Shown here one piece after another: positions 1-8,877 of a stretch of 64,000 bases of DNA; the first letter of the stretch is position 1; every line of letters begins with the position of its first letter. This DNA comes from Neorhizobium sp. NCHU2750. GTDB taxonomy: Bacteria > Pseudomonadota > Alphaproteobacteria > Rhizobiales > Rhizobiaceae. The notes beneath the pieces were generated by a model, which saw only the letters and a program-made list of their open reading frames with translations, did not search any database and was not told the origin of the DNA. The DNA is taken from NCBI RefSeq assembly GCF_003597675.1, contig NZ_CP030828.1, positions 508,001 to 572,000 of the forward strand. The letters run 5' to 3'. A program made the position numbers and the translations under genes.

Positions 1-1
1 C

Positions 2-571
2 TGGCTGCTGCCCCGCTTCGTCCAATTCACCGAGGCGCATCCGGAGATCGAGGTGCAGTTTACGACATTCGTGTCCAAGACCCAGACGGAAGTCCCCGAT
101 GGCATGGTTCGCTTCGTCGTGGAGCCGGTGGCCGACGAAGAGGGGGAATATCTGTTCGGGCATGATATTCGCCTCGTCAGCGCTCCGTCCTACTGGGAGA
201 AGCTGGGCGAGTCTCCTTCGATCGAAGCGGCATCAAGAGGGGTAATGCTGGAACATCCGCAGACCCCCTTTCATTGGCCGTTCCTGGCAAGCGCAAATGG
301 CAGGCAAGGGCTCGAAGTGCGTCACACGATGCGCTTTGGCTATTATACGATGGTCATCCGCGCAGCACTCGCAGGCCAGGGCATGGCCCTGATCCCGCAT
401 GGATTGATCGTCGAGGATCTGGCGGCAGGGCGCCTCGTCAATCCGGGCGGGCTCGGCTATCGAAGCGATTACGGCTATTGGTTCACCCGGCCCCGCAACC
501 TGCCGACCAGCCAGTCCATGCAGTTGTTTCAGCAATGGATCGATGCCGAGTCCAGAGCCGTTCGGGATTGA
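2..571 (+). CDS. LysR-family regulator, C-terminal part (cut by window edge)
   Basis: The reading frame is open from base 2, before any start codon, so the gene begins outside the window. The visible 189 residues form the effector-binding half of a LysR-type transcription factor. It opens with the usual strand reading WLLPRF and 'HPEIEVQF', continues through the two-lobed periplasmic-binding-like fold, and includes a conserved stretch near 'GQGMALIPHGLI'. The style resembles GcvA-type regulators. The N-terminal helix-turn-helix is not visible. It runs in the same direction as the aldehyde dehydrogenase gene 241 bp downstream and could regulate it, but a shared operon is not supported because promoter-like DNA lies between. 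Confidence 0.85.
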   Translation, partial: WLLPRFVQFTEAHPEIEVQFTTFVSKTQTEVPDGMVRFVVEPVADEEGEYLFGHDIRLVSAPSYWEKLGESPSIEAASRGVMLEHPQTPFHWPFLASANGRQGLEVRHTMRFGYYTMVIRAALAGQGMALIPHGLIVEDLAAGRLVNPGGLGYRSDYGYWFTRPRNLPTSQSMQLFQQWIDAESRAVRD

Positions 572-667
572 AACGCCGATGGTTGCCTGGAATGGGTGCC
601 TGAAGTCCCCGAGGCCCAGCATTAAAAAATCGAGCGATAATTTGACTGGGATTGGGTGGCGAGTAAG

Positions 668-696
668 ATTAACTTATTGAATTCGCGTGAGTTAAT
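668..696. promoter_or_regulatory. Inverted repeat upstream of the aldehyde dehydrogenase operon
   Basis: ATTAACT (668-674) and AGTTAAT (690-696) form a perfect 7-bp inverted repeat with a 15-bp spacer. An AT-rich stretch with a TTGACA hexamer (697-702) follows directly. It lies in the only sizeable gap (572-812) before the nine-gene operon and could be its operator and promoter. No good -10 box was found at normal spacing, so the promoter call is weak. Confidence 0.35.
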
Positions 697-812
697 TGAC
701 AATTTTCAGACCTATATCTTTCACATATACCCCTTTCGCTATTTCATATTTTTCCTCCTGTCCTCGGTTCGTTATGCAGAATTACGTTGCATACGACGGG
801 AGGAAATATTCG

Positions 813-2270
813 TTGAAAACCGACGATTTTCAAAATGGCGCCATGTCTTCCGGTTCCGATACGAAGCTCGTGTTCGGTGGAAAGAGCGTCGTTGGAACAT
901 CGACCCTTCCAGTTTACGACAAGTTCAGCCGCCATGTCGTCCGACAGGTTCATCTGCCCTCTCCGGCGCAGGTGCGAGATGCCATAGATGCCCTGCAGGA
1001 GTCTTATGAAGACGATCTCCTGACGCCTTTCGAGCGAGGGGAAATCCTGTTCAAGGCTGCTGGCTTGATCGAGGAAAGGGCAGAGGAATTTGTCGAGGCG
1101 CTTCGGGTCGAGGCGGGTTTTCCTGTCTCCGATGCCCGCGGCGAGATCAGCCGCACCGTGGAGACGCTTCGGCTTTCCGCCGAGGAGGCCAGGCGGCTTG
1201 CGGGTGATATCGTGCCGGTCATGGGCGCACCCGGACAAAAGGGACGTTTCGGTTTCACGCTGCGCGTCCCACTTGGCATCGTTGCCGCGATCACACCCTT
1301 CAACGCGCCGCTCAATACGGTCGCTCACAAGGTCGGTCCGGCAATCGCGGCCGGAAACGCCGTCCTGCTCAAGCCATCGCTGCATACGCCGACGCCGTCG
1401 AATCTGCTGGCCGAGGTGCTGGTAAAAGCCGGGCTTCCGGGCCGCCGTATTGCGGTGCTGCATGGGGGTGGCGATCTCGTCAAGCTGATTGCCGAAGACC
1501 AGCGCATCCGCTTCTTCGCCTTCACCGGCTCAACCGAAGTCGGCGCGATCATCCAGCAATATGCCGGGTTGCGCCGCACGCAGATGGAACTCGGGTCGAT
1601 CGCCTTCACCTATGTGGCCGACGATGCCGACATCGACAAGGCCCTGCCCAAGATCGTCAATGCGGCGTATCGCAAGGCGGGACAGGTCTGCACCTCGGTC
1701 CAGATGCTTCTCGTCCATCGGTCGCGTATGACCGAAGTTGAGAAGAAGCTTACGCCGCTCGTGTCCGCCATGGCTCATGGCGACCCGGCTGACCCGAAGA
1801 CCCGGGTGGGGCCGGTGATCAGCCCCGAGGCGGCAGAACGTATCGAAGCCTGGGTCGAGCAGGCGGTGCGCGGGGGCGCCCGCAAGCTGGTGGGAGGAAA
1901 ACGCCAGGGACCGCTCGTTCCGGCGACCCTGCTTGCCGACGTTCCTGAGGACAGCCCGGTCGGATGCAAGGAAGTGTTCGGACCGGTCATGTCGCTGGTT
2001 CCTGTCGCGTCGCTCGACGAGGCTCTGAAACGGATCAACGGAACGCCTTATGGCCTTGCCGCCGGCATTTTCACCAACCGGCTGGGCGATGCGATGCGTG
2101 CGGTCCGGCAGGCCGAGGTCGGCAATATCTTCATCAACGAGGCCTCCAGTGCCCGCGTCGACGTGATGCCCTATGGCGGCTCGAAGGACAGCGGGTTCGG
2201 CCGCGAGGGACCACGCTCGGCGATTGCCGAAATGACCGAAGAGCGAATGGTCAGCTTCACCACGGATTGA
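813..2270 (+). CDS. NAD(P)-dependent aldehyde dehydrogenase
   Basis: Oxidises an aldehyde to a carboxylate with NAD(P). The 485-residue protein has the standard ALDH layout: a Rossmann-type cofactor site with 'TPFNAPLN' and 'KPS', 'FTGSTEVG', catalytic general base Glu259 in 'MELGS' and nucleophile Cys293 in 'GQVCTS'. The 34-residue spacing of Glu and Cys is normal. The C-terminal 'PYGGSKDSGFGREG' is typical. The start is set at TTG 813 because GGGAGGAAA (798-806) sits at ideal distance; ATG 774 and ATG 843 lack such a site. It is the first gene of the operon and sits 39 bp before a ThDP enzyme, so it probably oxidises the aldehyde made by that enzyme. The family includes succinate-semialdehyde and lactaldehyde dehydrogenases; the substrate is unknown. 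Confidence 0.9.
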   Translation: MKTDDFQNGAMSSGSDTKLVFGGKSVVGTSTLPVYDKFSRHVVRQVHLPSPAQVRDAIDALQESYEDDLLTPFERGEILFKAAGLIEERAEEFVEALRVEAGFPVSDARGEISRTVETLRLSAEEARRLAGDIVPVMGAPGQKGRFGFTLRVPLGIVAAITPFNAPLNTVAHKVGPAIAAGNAVLLKPSLHTPTPSNLLAEVLVKAGLPGRRIAVLHGGGDLVKLIAEDQRIRFFAFTGSTEVGAIIQQYAGLRRTQMELGSIAFTYVADDADIDKALPKIVNAAYRKAGQVCTSVQMLLVHRSRMTEVEKKLTPLVSAMAHGDPADPKTRVGPVISPEAAERIEAWVEQAVRGGARKLVGGKRQGPLVPATLLADVPEDSPVGCKEVFGPVMSLVPVASLDEALKRINGTPYGLAAGIFTNRLGDAMRAVRQAEVGNIFINEASSARVDVMPYGGSKDSGFGREGPRSAIAEMTEERMVSFTTD

Positions 2271-2309
2271 GCCGGATACGGCCCTAATAGCAAGGAATCG
2301 GAGGAAAAT

Positions 2310-4088
2310 ATGCCTGTCATGAAAGGCGCCACGGTGATCGCCGAAACGCTGGCAAACGAGAAGATCCCCTATGTTTTTGGCATTTGCGGCCATGGCAATG
2401 TTGGGTTTCTCGATGCGCTTTATGAGGTCAAGGACAAGGTCAAGCTGATCTCGCCGCGGCATGAGCAATGTGCCGGCCATATGGCCGACGGCTATTTTCG
2501 CGTAAAGCACAAGCCGGTCGCCACCTTGACCTCTACAGGTCCCGGAACGGCCAACATGGTGATGCCGCTGGTCACCGCGCTGTCAGACTCGTCCGCCTTC
2601 CTGGCGATCACGGCGAACGTGCCGACATCACAGCACAATCGCGGCCCCTTCCAGGAACTCTACCACCACAATCAGGCTGATTTTTCTTCCGTGCTCCGGC
2701 CGGTTGTCAAGCGCGCCTTCCAGCCGAGCCGTGTCGACATGCTGCCGCTGGCCTTGAGGCAGGCGATGAATACGATGACCGTCGGCCGTCCCGGCCCGGT
2801 CAATATCGACATTCCCTATAACGTCTTCCAGGAGGAGGCCGATGTCGAATTGCCGCCGCCATCGGGCATGGACAGGCCGCATCGCCCGGCAGCGAGCCCG
2901 GCAGACGTCAAGGCCGCCGCAGGTATGCTGGCAGCCGCCAGAAAGCCTGCGCTGTTCATAGGCCATGGCGCGACGCTCTCCGAAGCCGGGCCGGAACTGC
3001 TCGAACTCGTCGAGCGGCTGCAGATCCCGGTCATCACATCGCCGAACGGCATGGGTTGCATTCCAGCGACAAATCCGCTGGCACTTGGCTTCATTGGCCG
3101 TAACGGTGCCTATCCCGCCAATCAGGCCGGTCGTTTTGCCGACCTTATCCTCACCGTCGGCACGCGGTTCGACGATCGTTCCTCGTCGTCGTGGATCCCC
3201 GGCTATTCCTGGAATTTCCCGCATACCAAGCTCATCCATGTGGATATCGATCCGCAGGAACTCGGACGCAATTACCAGCCGGATCTCGGTATCATCGCCG
3301 ACGGAAAGACCTTCGTCCGGCAGTTGCTCGACGCGCTTGTGGATTATCCCGAGGTGACCGATGCCACCTATGCGCCCTGGCGGGAAGACGTGATGGGCTG
3401 GGTGCGGGAATGGGAAGCCTTCGTGCAGCCCCGTTTCAGCGAGGAGACGGCGCCGCTGCGCCCGGAATTCGTCGTGTCGACGCTGCAGAAAATGCTGCCG
3501 GAAGAGACCATACTGACGCTTGATTCCGGCGTGCACCACAATTGGTTCATGCAGTTCTGGAAGGCTCGCAACCCGCAGAGCATGCTCAACAGCTGGGGTT
3601 ACTCGTCGATGGGCTTCGGCGTCTGCTCCGTCCTCGGCGCTCAGCTTGCCGAGCCGGAACGGCCTTGCGTTTCCGTCTGCGGCGACGGCGGGTTCACCAT
3701 GACGCCATACGTGCTTTGCACGGCGGTCGAATACGAGCTGCCATGCATCTGGATCGTCTGGAACAATTTTGCCTGGGGTGCGATCCGCGACATCCAGTAT
3801 GGAATGTTCAATGGCCGAGAAATCGGTACCGCCTTCTACAAGGGCGATAACGGCGCGCCTTACAACCCGGATTTTGCAGCCTGGGCCCGCGCTTGCGGCG
3901 CCGATGGCTACACCGTCAAGCGGCCGGAGCAGCTGGCAGAAGCGGTGCAGCAGGCGCTTGCCAACAAGCGTCCCTGCCTGATCGACGTGCATGTCGATGC
4001 GGACGTGCGCCCGCCATCGACGGGTACCTGGCAGCTGCCGCCCATTCCGATCAAGGAGCCGATTTTCGGCAAACCACACAGAGTCTGA
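2310..4088 (+). CDS. Thiamine-diphosphate-dependent enzyme (acetolactate synthase-like)
   Basis: Member of the ThDP enzyme family that decarboxylates 2-oxo acids, ligates aldehydes or cleaves C-C bonds. The N-terminal pyrimidine-binding domain carries the activating Glu52 in 'RHEQCAGHMADGY'. A middle domain follows at about residues 190-340. The C-terminal pyrophosphate domain has the metal/ThDP motif opening with 'GDGGF' at about residue 458 and closing at 'VWNN'. At 592 residues it fits acetolactate synthase, IolD and benzoylformate-decarboxylase relatives. A strong ribosome site (GGAGGAAA) precedes ATG 2310. No regulatory subunit gene lies nearby and it sits among catabolic genes, so a biosynthetic acetolactate role is unlikely. 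The reaction is inferred only at family level. Confidence 0.85.
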   Translation: MPVMKGATVIAETLANEKIPYVFGICGHGNVGFLDALYEVKDKVKLISPRHEQCAGHMADGYFRVKHKPVATLTSTGPGTANMVMPLVTALSDSSAFLAITANVPTSQHNRGPFQELYHHNQADFSSVLRPVVKRAFQPSRVDMLPLALRQAMNTMTVGRPGPVNIDIPYNVFQEEADVELPPPSGMDRPHRPAASPADVKAAAGMLAAARKPALFIGHGATLSEAGPELLELVERLQIPVITSPNGMGCIPATNPLALGFIGRNGAYPANQAGRFADLILTVGTRFDDRSSSSWIPGYSWNFPHTKLIHVDIDPQELGRNYQPDLGIIADGKTFVRQLLDALVDYPEVTDATYAPWREDVMGWVREWEAFVQPRFSEETAPLRPEFVVSTLQKMLPEETILTLDSGVHHNWFMQFWKARNPQSMLNSWGYSSMGFGVCSVLGAQLAEPERPCVSVCGDGGFTMTPYVLCTAVEYELPCIWIVWNNFAWGAIRDIQYGMFNGREIGTAFYKGDNGAPYNPDFAAWARACGADGYTVKRPEQLAEAVQQALANKRPCLIDVHVDADVRPPSTGTWQLPPIPIKEPIFGKPHRV

Positions 4089-4156
4089 TCAAGGTCCATT
4101 CGGCGTCACTTGGGAGCGGTGGCGCCGACATTCAAACAACCAGATGGAGGAGTGTC

Positions 4157-5392
4157 ATGAAGAATAGCATAGGGACGGAATGGACAATTCGCCGGCGTGG
4201 CGTGATGGCGCTGGCCGCGGGAATGCTGCTGGCCGGCACGGTGACCGGCCACGCGCAGGATGGTCCGATCCGCATCGGTATCATTTCACCGAAACAGGGT
4301 CCGAGCGCATCGATCGGCCTCAACATGGCACGCGGCGCCGAGCTTGCGCTGTCAATGCACGACGGTGGCAAAGTCATGGGCAAGGCGGCGGAAACGGTCT
4401 GGCTCGACGAGGCAAGCCCGCAGGTCTCACAGCAGAACATGCAGCGCATGGCGGACGAATATAAGGCCGTTGGCGTCGTCGGCGGCAATTCGAGTGCTGC
4501 CGTGCTGGCCATGATGAGCGTGGCCCAGCGCACCAAGACGCCCCTTATTTCCGCCGGCTCCGCTGCGCGTGAAATCACCGGATCGAGCTGTAACCGCTAT
4601 ACCTTCCGCACTCAGGCTTCCGCGCCGGTCCAGCTGAAGGCGATCGCCAATGATATCGCGGGCAAGAAGGTCTATTTCCTCACGCCTTCCTACGCATTCG
4701 GTCAGGACGTATTGCGCTCCGGCCGCGAGATGCTCGCATCGGTCAAGGCAAAGGAAGTGGGCAATGATGAGGTGCCGGTCGGTACTGCCGATTACTCCTC
4801 ATTCATCCTGAAGATCCGTCAGGCCCAGCCTGATGTCATCGTCGGTGCGCTCGTTGGCCTCGACCTGTCGAATTTCATGAAACAGTGGAACGAGCTTGGC
4901 ATGAAGGGCACGATCCCGATCTTCGAGGTAGCGGTCAGCGATACCGACTTCTGGGATATCGGCCCGGCCGCTGCCACCGGCACGCATGTAAAGCCCTGGT
5001 ATTACAACGATCCCAAGAATTCCGAGCCGGAGAAGGAATTCACCAAGGCGTATATTGCGAAGTTCAACCAGCCGCCGTCGGACAAGGCTTGGTCCGGCTG
5101 GACGGCAACGCGCGCGCTGATCGCGTCCATCGAAGCCGGCAAGTCGACCAAGCCGGAAGATGTCGTGACCAATCTGGAGAAGTGGAAGGAAACGCAATCG
5201 GCTGTTCCCTACGGGTTCCGGTCCTGGGACCACCAGCTTGTCCGGCCGATGGTGGTCGTCAAGGTGAAGGACAAGATCACCGACAAATGGGACTACATGG
5301 ATGTCGTCCGCTGGTCGAACGACAACGAAGCCGACACCGAGAAGGCCTTCGGCACGAAGGAGGAAATCGGCTGCAACATGGGTTCGTTCTAG
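4157..5392 (+). CDS. Branched-chain-type ABC transporter substrate-binding protein
   Basis: Periplasmic ligand-binding protein of a Liv/HAAT-type importer (411 residues). A basic n-region and hydrophobic core form a signal peptide ending near 'GHAQ'. The mature part begins 'DGPIRIGIISP', the first strand typical of type I periplasmic binding proteins, and continues with 'GGNSSAAVLAMM' and 'YAFGQDV', both landmarks of the family. ATG 4157 follows GGAGG at good spacing; the frame is open further upstream but without a signal peptide. The permease and ATPase genes follow. The ligand is not predictable: the family takes amino acids, amides, urea and aromatic acids. Confidence 0.92.
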   Translation: MKNSIGTEWTIRRRGVMALAAGMLLAGTVTGHAQDGPIRIGIISPKQGPSASIGLNMARGAELALSMHDGGKVMGKAAETVWLDEASPQVSQQNMQRMADEYKAVGVVGGNSSAAVLAMMSVAQRTKTPLISAGSAAREITGSSCNRYTFRTQASAPVQLKAIANDIAGKKVYFLTPSYAFGQDVLRSGREMLASVKAKEVGNDEVPVGTADYSSFILKIRQAQPDVIVGALVGLDLSNFMKQWNELGMKGTIPIFEVAVSDTDFWDIGPAAATGTHVKPWYYNDPKNSEPEKEFTKAYIAKFNQPPSDKAWSGWTATRALIASIEAGKSTKPEDVVTNLEKWKETQSAVPYGFRSWDHQLVRPMVVVKVKDKITDKWDYMDVVRWSNDNEADTEKAFGTKEEIGCNMGSF

Positions 5393-5483
5393 CGCTCCCG
5401 TCCATCCGATAGCTCAACCTTAGCCTTGTCGCGGTATGCATGCCTGCGTGCCGCGCATGGGCTTCATCCAAGATGGGTTTGCC

Positions 5484-6350
5484 ATGGAGATCATCCTTTC
5501 ACAGGCCGCCAACGGGCTGGTGCTCGGCTTCATCTATGTGCTGATCGCGGTCGGACTGTCGATCACGTTCGGCATGCTCGGCATCGTCAATTTTGCACAT
5601 GGTGCGTTCTTTGCGATCGGCGCCTACTTCGCCTTTGAACTGCAGCGGCGGTTCGGCTGGGGCGCGGTCATTTTCGCGCCGCTGCTGACGGCGCTTGTCG
5701 GTATCGTTGTCGAAGTTCTGCTTATCAGACGCTTATATGGCAAAGATCCGCTGATCAGCCTGGTCGTGACTTTTGCGCTCGGCCTGCTGATCGAGGCCCT
5801 GATCCGTTTCGTGTGGGGTGCCGACGGAAAGCCGCTCGCACCACCCGAATTCCTCAACGGCTTCATCATCCTCGGCCCGATCTTCATGACCAAATACCGT
5901 ATTGCGGTTCTGGGCATGACCATATTCGTGCTTTGCATGCTCTGGGCCTTCATCGCACTGACGCCTTATGGCCGCATCCTGCGTGCCGGCAGCCGCGATC
6001 CGGAAATGGTCGATATGCTCGGCATCAATTTGCCCCGGGTTCTCACCGGTGTCTTCGGCCTCGGCTGTGGGCTTGCCGGGATCGCCGGTGTCCTTGCCGG
6101 GCCGCTCTGGACAGTGTCCCCCTCGATGGCGGCGAATGCAGTCATGCCGGCTTTTGTCATCGTGGCGATCGGTGGCCTCGGCTCCTTCGTCGGCGCACTG
6201 ATCGCCGGATTGGCGGTGGGCATCGTCACGTCACTTACCATCCAATTCTGGCCGGCTGCCTCCACCGCATCGATGTATGCGCTGATGTTGCTGGTGCTGC
6301 TTGTTCGCCCGAGAGGTCTCCTTGGTGCGCGATGGGAGCGTTTCGAATGA
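5484..6350 (+). CDS. Branched-chain-type ABC transporter permease (LivH-like)
   Basis: Inner-membrane permease of the HAAT importer family (288 residues). It opens with a hydrophobic segment and family-typical 'GLVLGFIYVLIAVGLSITFG', then 'GIVNFAHGAFF' and about eight membrane spans. A conserved cytoplasmic coupling stretch reads 'RAGSRDPEMVDMLGIN', and the C-terminal span ends at 'LLVRPRGLLGARWERFE'. ATG 5484 gives the usual short N-terminus; upstream in-frame starts at 5436 and 5457 add non-conserved residues and none has a strong ribosome site. The stop overlaps the next start as ATGA (6347-6350), so the two proteins are translationally coupled. Confidence 0.9.
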   Translation: MEIILSQAANGLVLGFIYVLIAVGLSITFGMLGIVNFAHGAFFAIGAYFAFELQRRFGWGAVIFAPLLTALVGIVVEVLLIRRLYGKDPLISLVVTFALGLLIEALIRFVWGADGKPLAPPEFLNGFIILGPIFMTKYRIAVLGMTIFVLCMLWAFIALTPYGRILRAGSRDPEMVDMLGINLPRVLTGVFGLGCGLAGIAGVLAGPLWTVSPSMAANAVMPAFVIVAIGGLGSFVGALIAGLAVGIVTSLTIQFWPAASTASMYALMLLVLLVRPRGLLGARWERFE

Positions 6351-8872
6351 AGCTTTATAACCTCTTCAAATCGCCGGTCCTGATTGCACTGGCCGTATTG
6401 CTGCTGATCACCGGTTTTGTCTGGCTGGAGGGCGGCGCCATCAACCACGTGACGCAGATCGCCATCTACGTGCTCTACGCACTCGGGGTGAACATCCTCA
6501 TCGGCTATCTCGGGCTGGTGCCTTTCGGTGCCTCCTTGTTTTTCGGCTGTGCCAGCTATGCCGTGGCGCTGACGCTCGGCAAATCGATGCCAAACGAGAT
6601 CCTCGCGCTCGTCGCGTGCATCGTCTTCTCGGTTCTTCTGGCCGCCATCGTCGGCGCTGTCATCCTGCGGCGCAAGGGGCTGTATTTCTCCCTGATCACA
6701 CTTGCCTGCTCGCAGGTCGCGTCCGAGATCGCCTTCAAGTGGACCGATCTGACCGGCGGCGAGAACGGCATCCAGAACGTGCCGCGCCCACTCTTCACAA
6801 GTGCCTGGGCATTCCACTGGTTCACGCTTGCGGTGGTGACGCTGACGCTGTTTGCCGTCTGGCGGCTGGTCCATTCGCCGTTCGGCCGCCTTATGCAGGC
6901 CATCCGCGACAATGAACAGCGCGCCGTGACGCTCGGGTTCAACGCATTCCGGGTTCGTTTCATCGGCTTCTGTCTCGCTGGTGCCGTTGTCGGCATTTCT
7001 GGCGGCCTTCTGGCCATGATGCTGCAGGGTGCCTATGCCGACAGCATGGGTTGGCAGCGCGCCGGCGACCCCGTGCTGATGGCCGCACTCGGCGGCGTCC
7101 ATCACTTCCTTGGCCCACTCTGGGGGGCGATCACCTTCCTGGTCCTCGAAGAACAGCTTTCCGTCGTCACCGATAACTGGTGGCTCTATTTCGCGCCGCT
7201 GATCATCGTGTTTGCTATTCTTTCTCCGGAGGGCATGCAGGGCATCTATGACCGGATACTTGGCCGCAACCGCTGGACCCTGACGAGAAACGAAATCCCG
7301 CCTAAGCCGGCTACGATTGCGCCCTACGCGCCTGCGGGGAAGGGAGGCATGGTCGAAGGCGAGCCGGTCCTTTCCATCCGAGGGCTGAGCAAGCGCTTCG
7401 GATCGATTGTCACGCAGAACGACGTGACGGTCGATGTCTACCCGAACAGGCTGCATTCGATCATCGGTCCGAACGGTGCCGGCAAGACGACGTTCTTCAA
7501 CATGCTGACCGGCCTGATGCGGCCGGACGAAGGCTCGATCGTCTTCAAGGGCAAGGACATTACCAGCCTTCCGGCAGACAAGCGTGCCCGGCTTGGCATA
7601 GCGCGGTCGTTCCAGATCCTCAGCGTGTTTCGCAATGTCACGGCATTCGAGAATGTACGCATAGCCGTGCAGGCCTCGCTGAACCGCAATCTGGGCTTTT
7701 GGCGGGACGCCTACGACGACGAGGAAATGAATGCCAAGACATGGTCGATCCTTGCAGCTGTCGGACTTGTAGAGCGCGCAGGCGTGCCCTGCAGCGAGCT
7801 GTCGCATGGTGAAAACCGTCTTCTGGAGATTGCCATCACGCTCGCCGGCGATGCATCCGTCATCCTGCTCGACGAACCATTGGCAGGCCTTGCCGAAAGC
7901 GACCGCAAGACCGTTTCCGAATTGATTGTCCGGTTGGCCAAGAGCCATGCCGTGCTCTTGATCGAGCATGATATCGACCGCGTCATTTCGCTGTCGGATC
8001 GGATCACCGTGCTGCACCTCGGCAAGCTCATTGCCGATGGCAATCCGCACGATGTCGTCGCCAATCCGCAGGTCGTGGAGGCCTATCTGGGCAAGGCGAA
8101 GACCGAGGCTACCGACGCTGGTGTCGTTCACGCCACGCCGAAAAAGGTCACTGCCCAGCCTGACCGTCCGGTCCTGCTGGAACTCAGCAACGTCCGCGCG
8201 GGTTATGGCGGCGGGGTGGTTCTCGACGGTGTCGACATGGTCATCCGCCAATCGGAAGTCGTCGCATTGCTTGGCCGCAACGGTGTCGGCAAGACCACAG
8301 CTCTGCGAACGATGATGGGCACGCTCACTCCGAGCGAGGGCAAGGTGTTGTTCCGTGGTGAAGACATCACCAAGATGAGGGCGGACCGGATCAACCATCG
8401 GGGCATCTCGATCGTGCCGGAGGGGCGCCGTCTTTTCCCGAACCTGACGGTCAACGAGAATCTTGTCCTGGCTGCGAGGAGCGGTGGAGCGACGATGGAA
8501 GAGGTCTATGATCTTTTCCCCAAGCTGCGGGTGCTGATCCGCAACAAGGCCGAAAATCTCTCCGGCGGTGAGCGCCAGATGGTCGCCATCGCCAGGGCTC
8601 TGATGGTGCCGAGCCAGCTCATCCTTCTGGACGAGCCCTATGAAGGCCTTGCTCCTGCGGTCGTGCAGGAGGTGCGCAGTGCCGTGACGCGGCTTTCCAC
8701 CAAGGCGAGCCTGGTCATCGTCGAGCATCACGCCGATGAGGTTCTGGCGCTTGCCGAGCGAGCCTATGTGTTGGTCAACGGCAAGGTGGCCTTCGCCGGT
8801 GAATCGGCAAAACTTGCAAGCGATGATGCATTGCAGGACCGTCTGCTCGGCATTGCTGCGGTGGAGGCTTGA
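6347..8872 (+). CDS. Triple fusion: LivM-like permease + LivG-like ATPase + LivF-like ATPase
   Basis: One uninterrupted 841-residue frame holds three subunits that are normally separate. Residues 1 to about 320 are a LivM-type permease with 'GYLGLVPFGASLFFGC' and 'RDNEQRAVTLGFN'. Residues about 340-585 are a LivG-type ATPase: Walker A 'GPNGAGKTT' near 374, signature 'LSHGE' near 485, Walker B 'VILLDEP' near 505. Residues about 605-841 are a LivF-type ATPase: Walker A 'GRNGVGKTT' near 643, signature 'LSGGE' near 738, Walker B 'LILLDEP' near 758. Both nucleotide sites look intact. An internal ATG (7349, Met335) preceded by GGGAGG lies at the permease-ATPase boundary, consistent with a lost stop codon or a second translation start. 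LivH remains separate. Confidence 0.9.
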   Translation: MKLYNLFKSPVLIALAVLLLITGFVWLEGGAINHVTQIAIYVLYALGVNILIGYLGLVPFGASLFFGCASYAVALTLGKSMPNEILALVACIVFSVLLAAIVGAVILRRKGLYFSLITLACSQVASEIAFKWTDLTGGENGIQNVPRPLFTSAWAFHWFTLAVVTLTLFAVWRLVHSPFGRLMQAIRDNEQRAVTLGFNAFRVRFIGFCLAGAVVGISGGLLAMMLQGAYADSMGWQRAGDPVLMAALGGVHHFLGPLWGAITFLVLEEQLSVVTDNWWLYFAPLIIVFAILSPEGMQGIYDRILGRNRWTLTRNEIPPKPATIAPYAPAGKGGMVEGEPVLSIRGLSKRFGSIVTQNDVTVDVYPNRLHSIIGPNGAGKTTFFNMLTGLMRPDEGSIVFKGKDITSLPADKRARLGIARSFQILSVFRNVTAFENVRIAVQASLNRNLGFWRDAYDDEEMNAKTWSILAAVGLVERAGVPCSELSHGENRLLEIAITLAGDASVILLDEPLAGLAESDRKTVSELIVRLAKSHAVLLIEHDIDRVISLSDRITVLHLGKLIADGNPHDVVANPQVVEAYLGKAKTEATDAGVVHATPKKVTAQPDRPVLLELSNVRAGYGGGVVLDGVDMVIRQSEVVALLGRNGVGKTTALRTMMGTLTPSEGKVLFRGEDITKMRADRINHRGISIVPEGRRLFPNLTVNENLVLAARSGGATMEEVYDLFPKLRVLIRNKAENLSGGERQMVAIARALMVPSQLILLDEPYEGLAPAVVQEVRSAVTRLSTKASLVIVEHHADEVLALAERAYVLVNGKVAFAGESAKLASDDALQDRLLGIAAVEA

Positions 8873-8877
8873 ACCCG

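Noticed and set aside
2628..4079. 483-codon minus-strand frame opposite the ThDP enzyme
   Set aside because: Shadow frame; the ThDP motifs on the + strand are complete.
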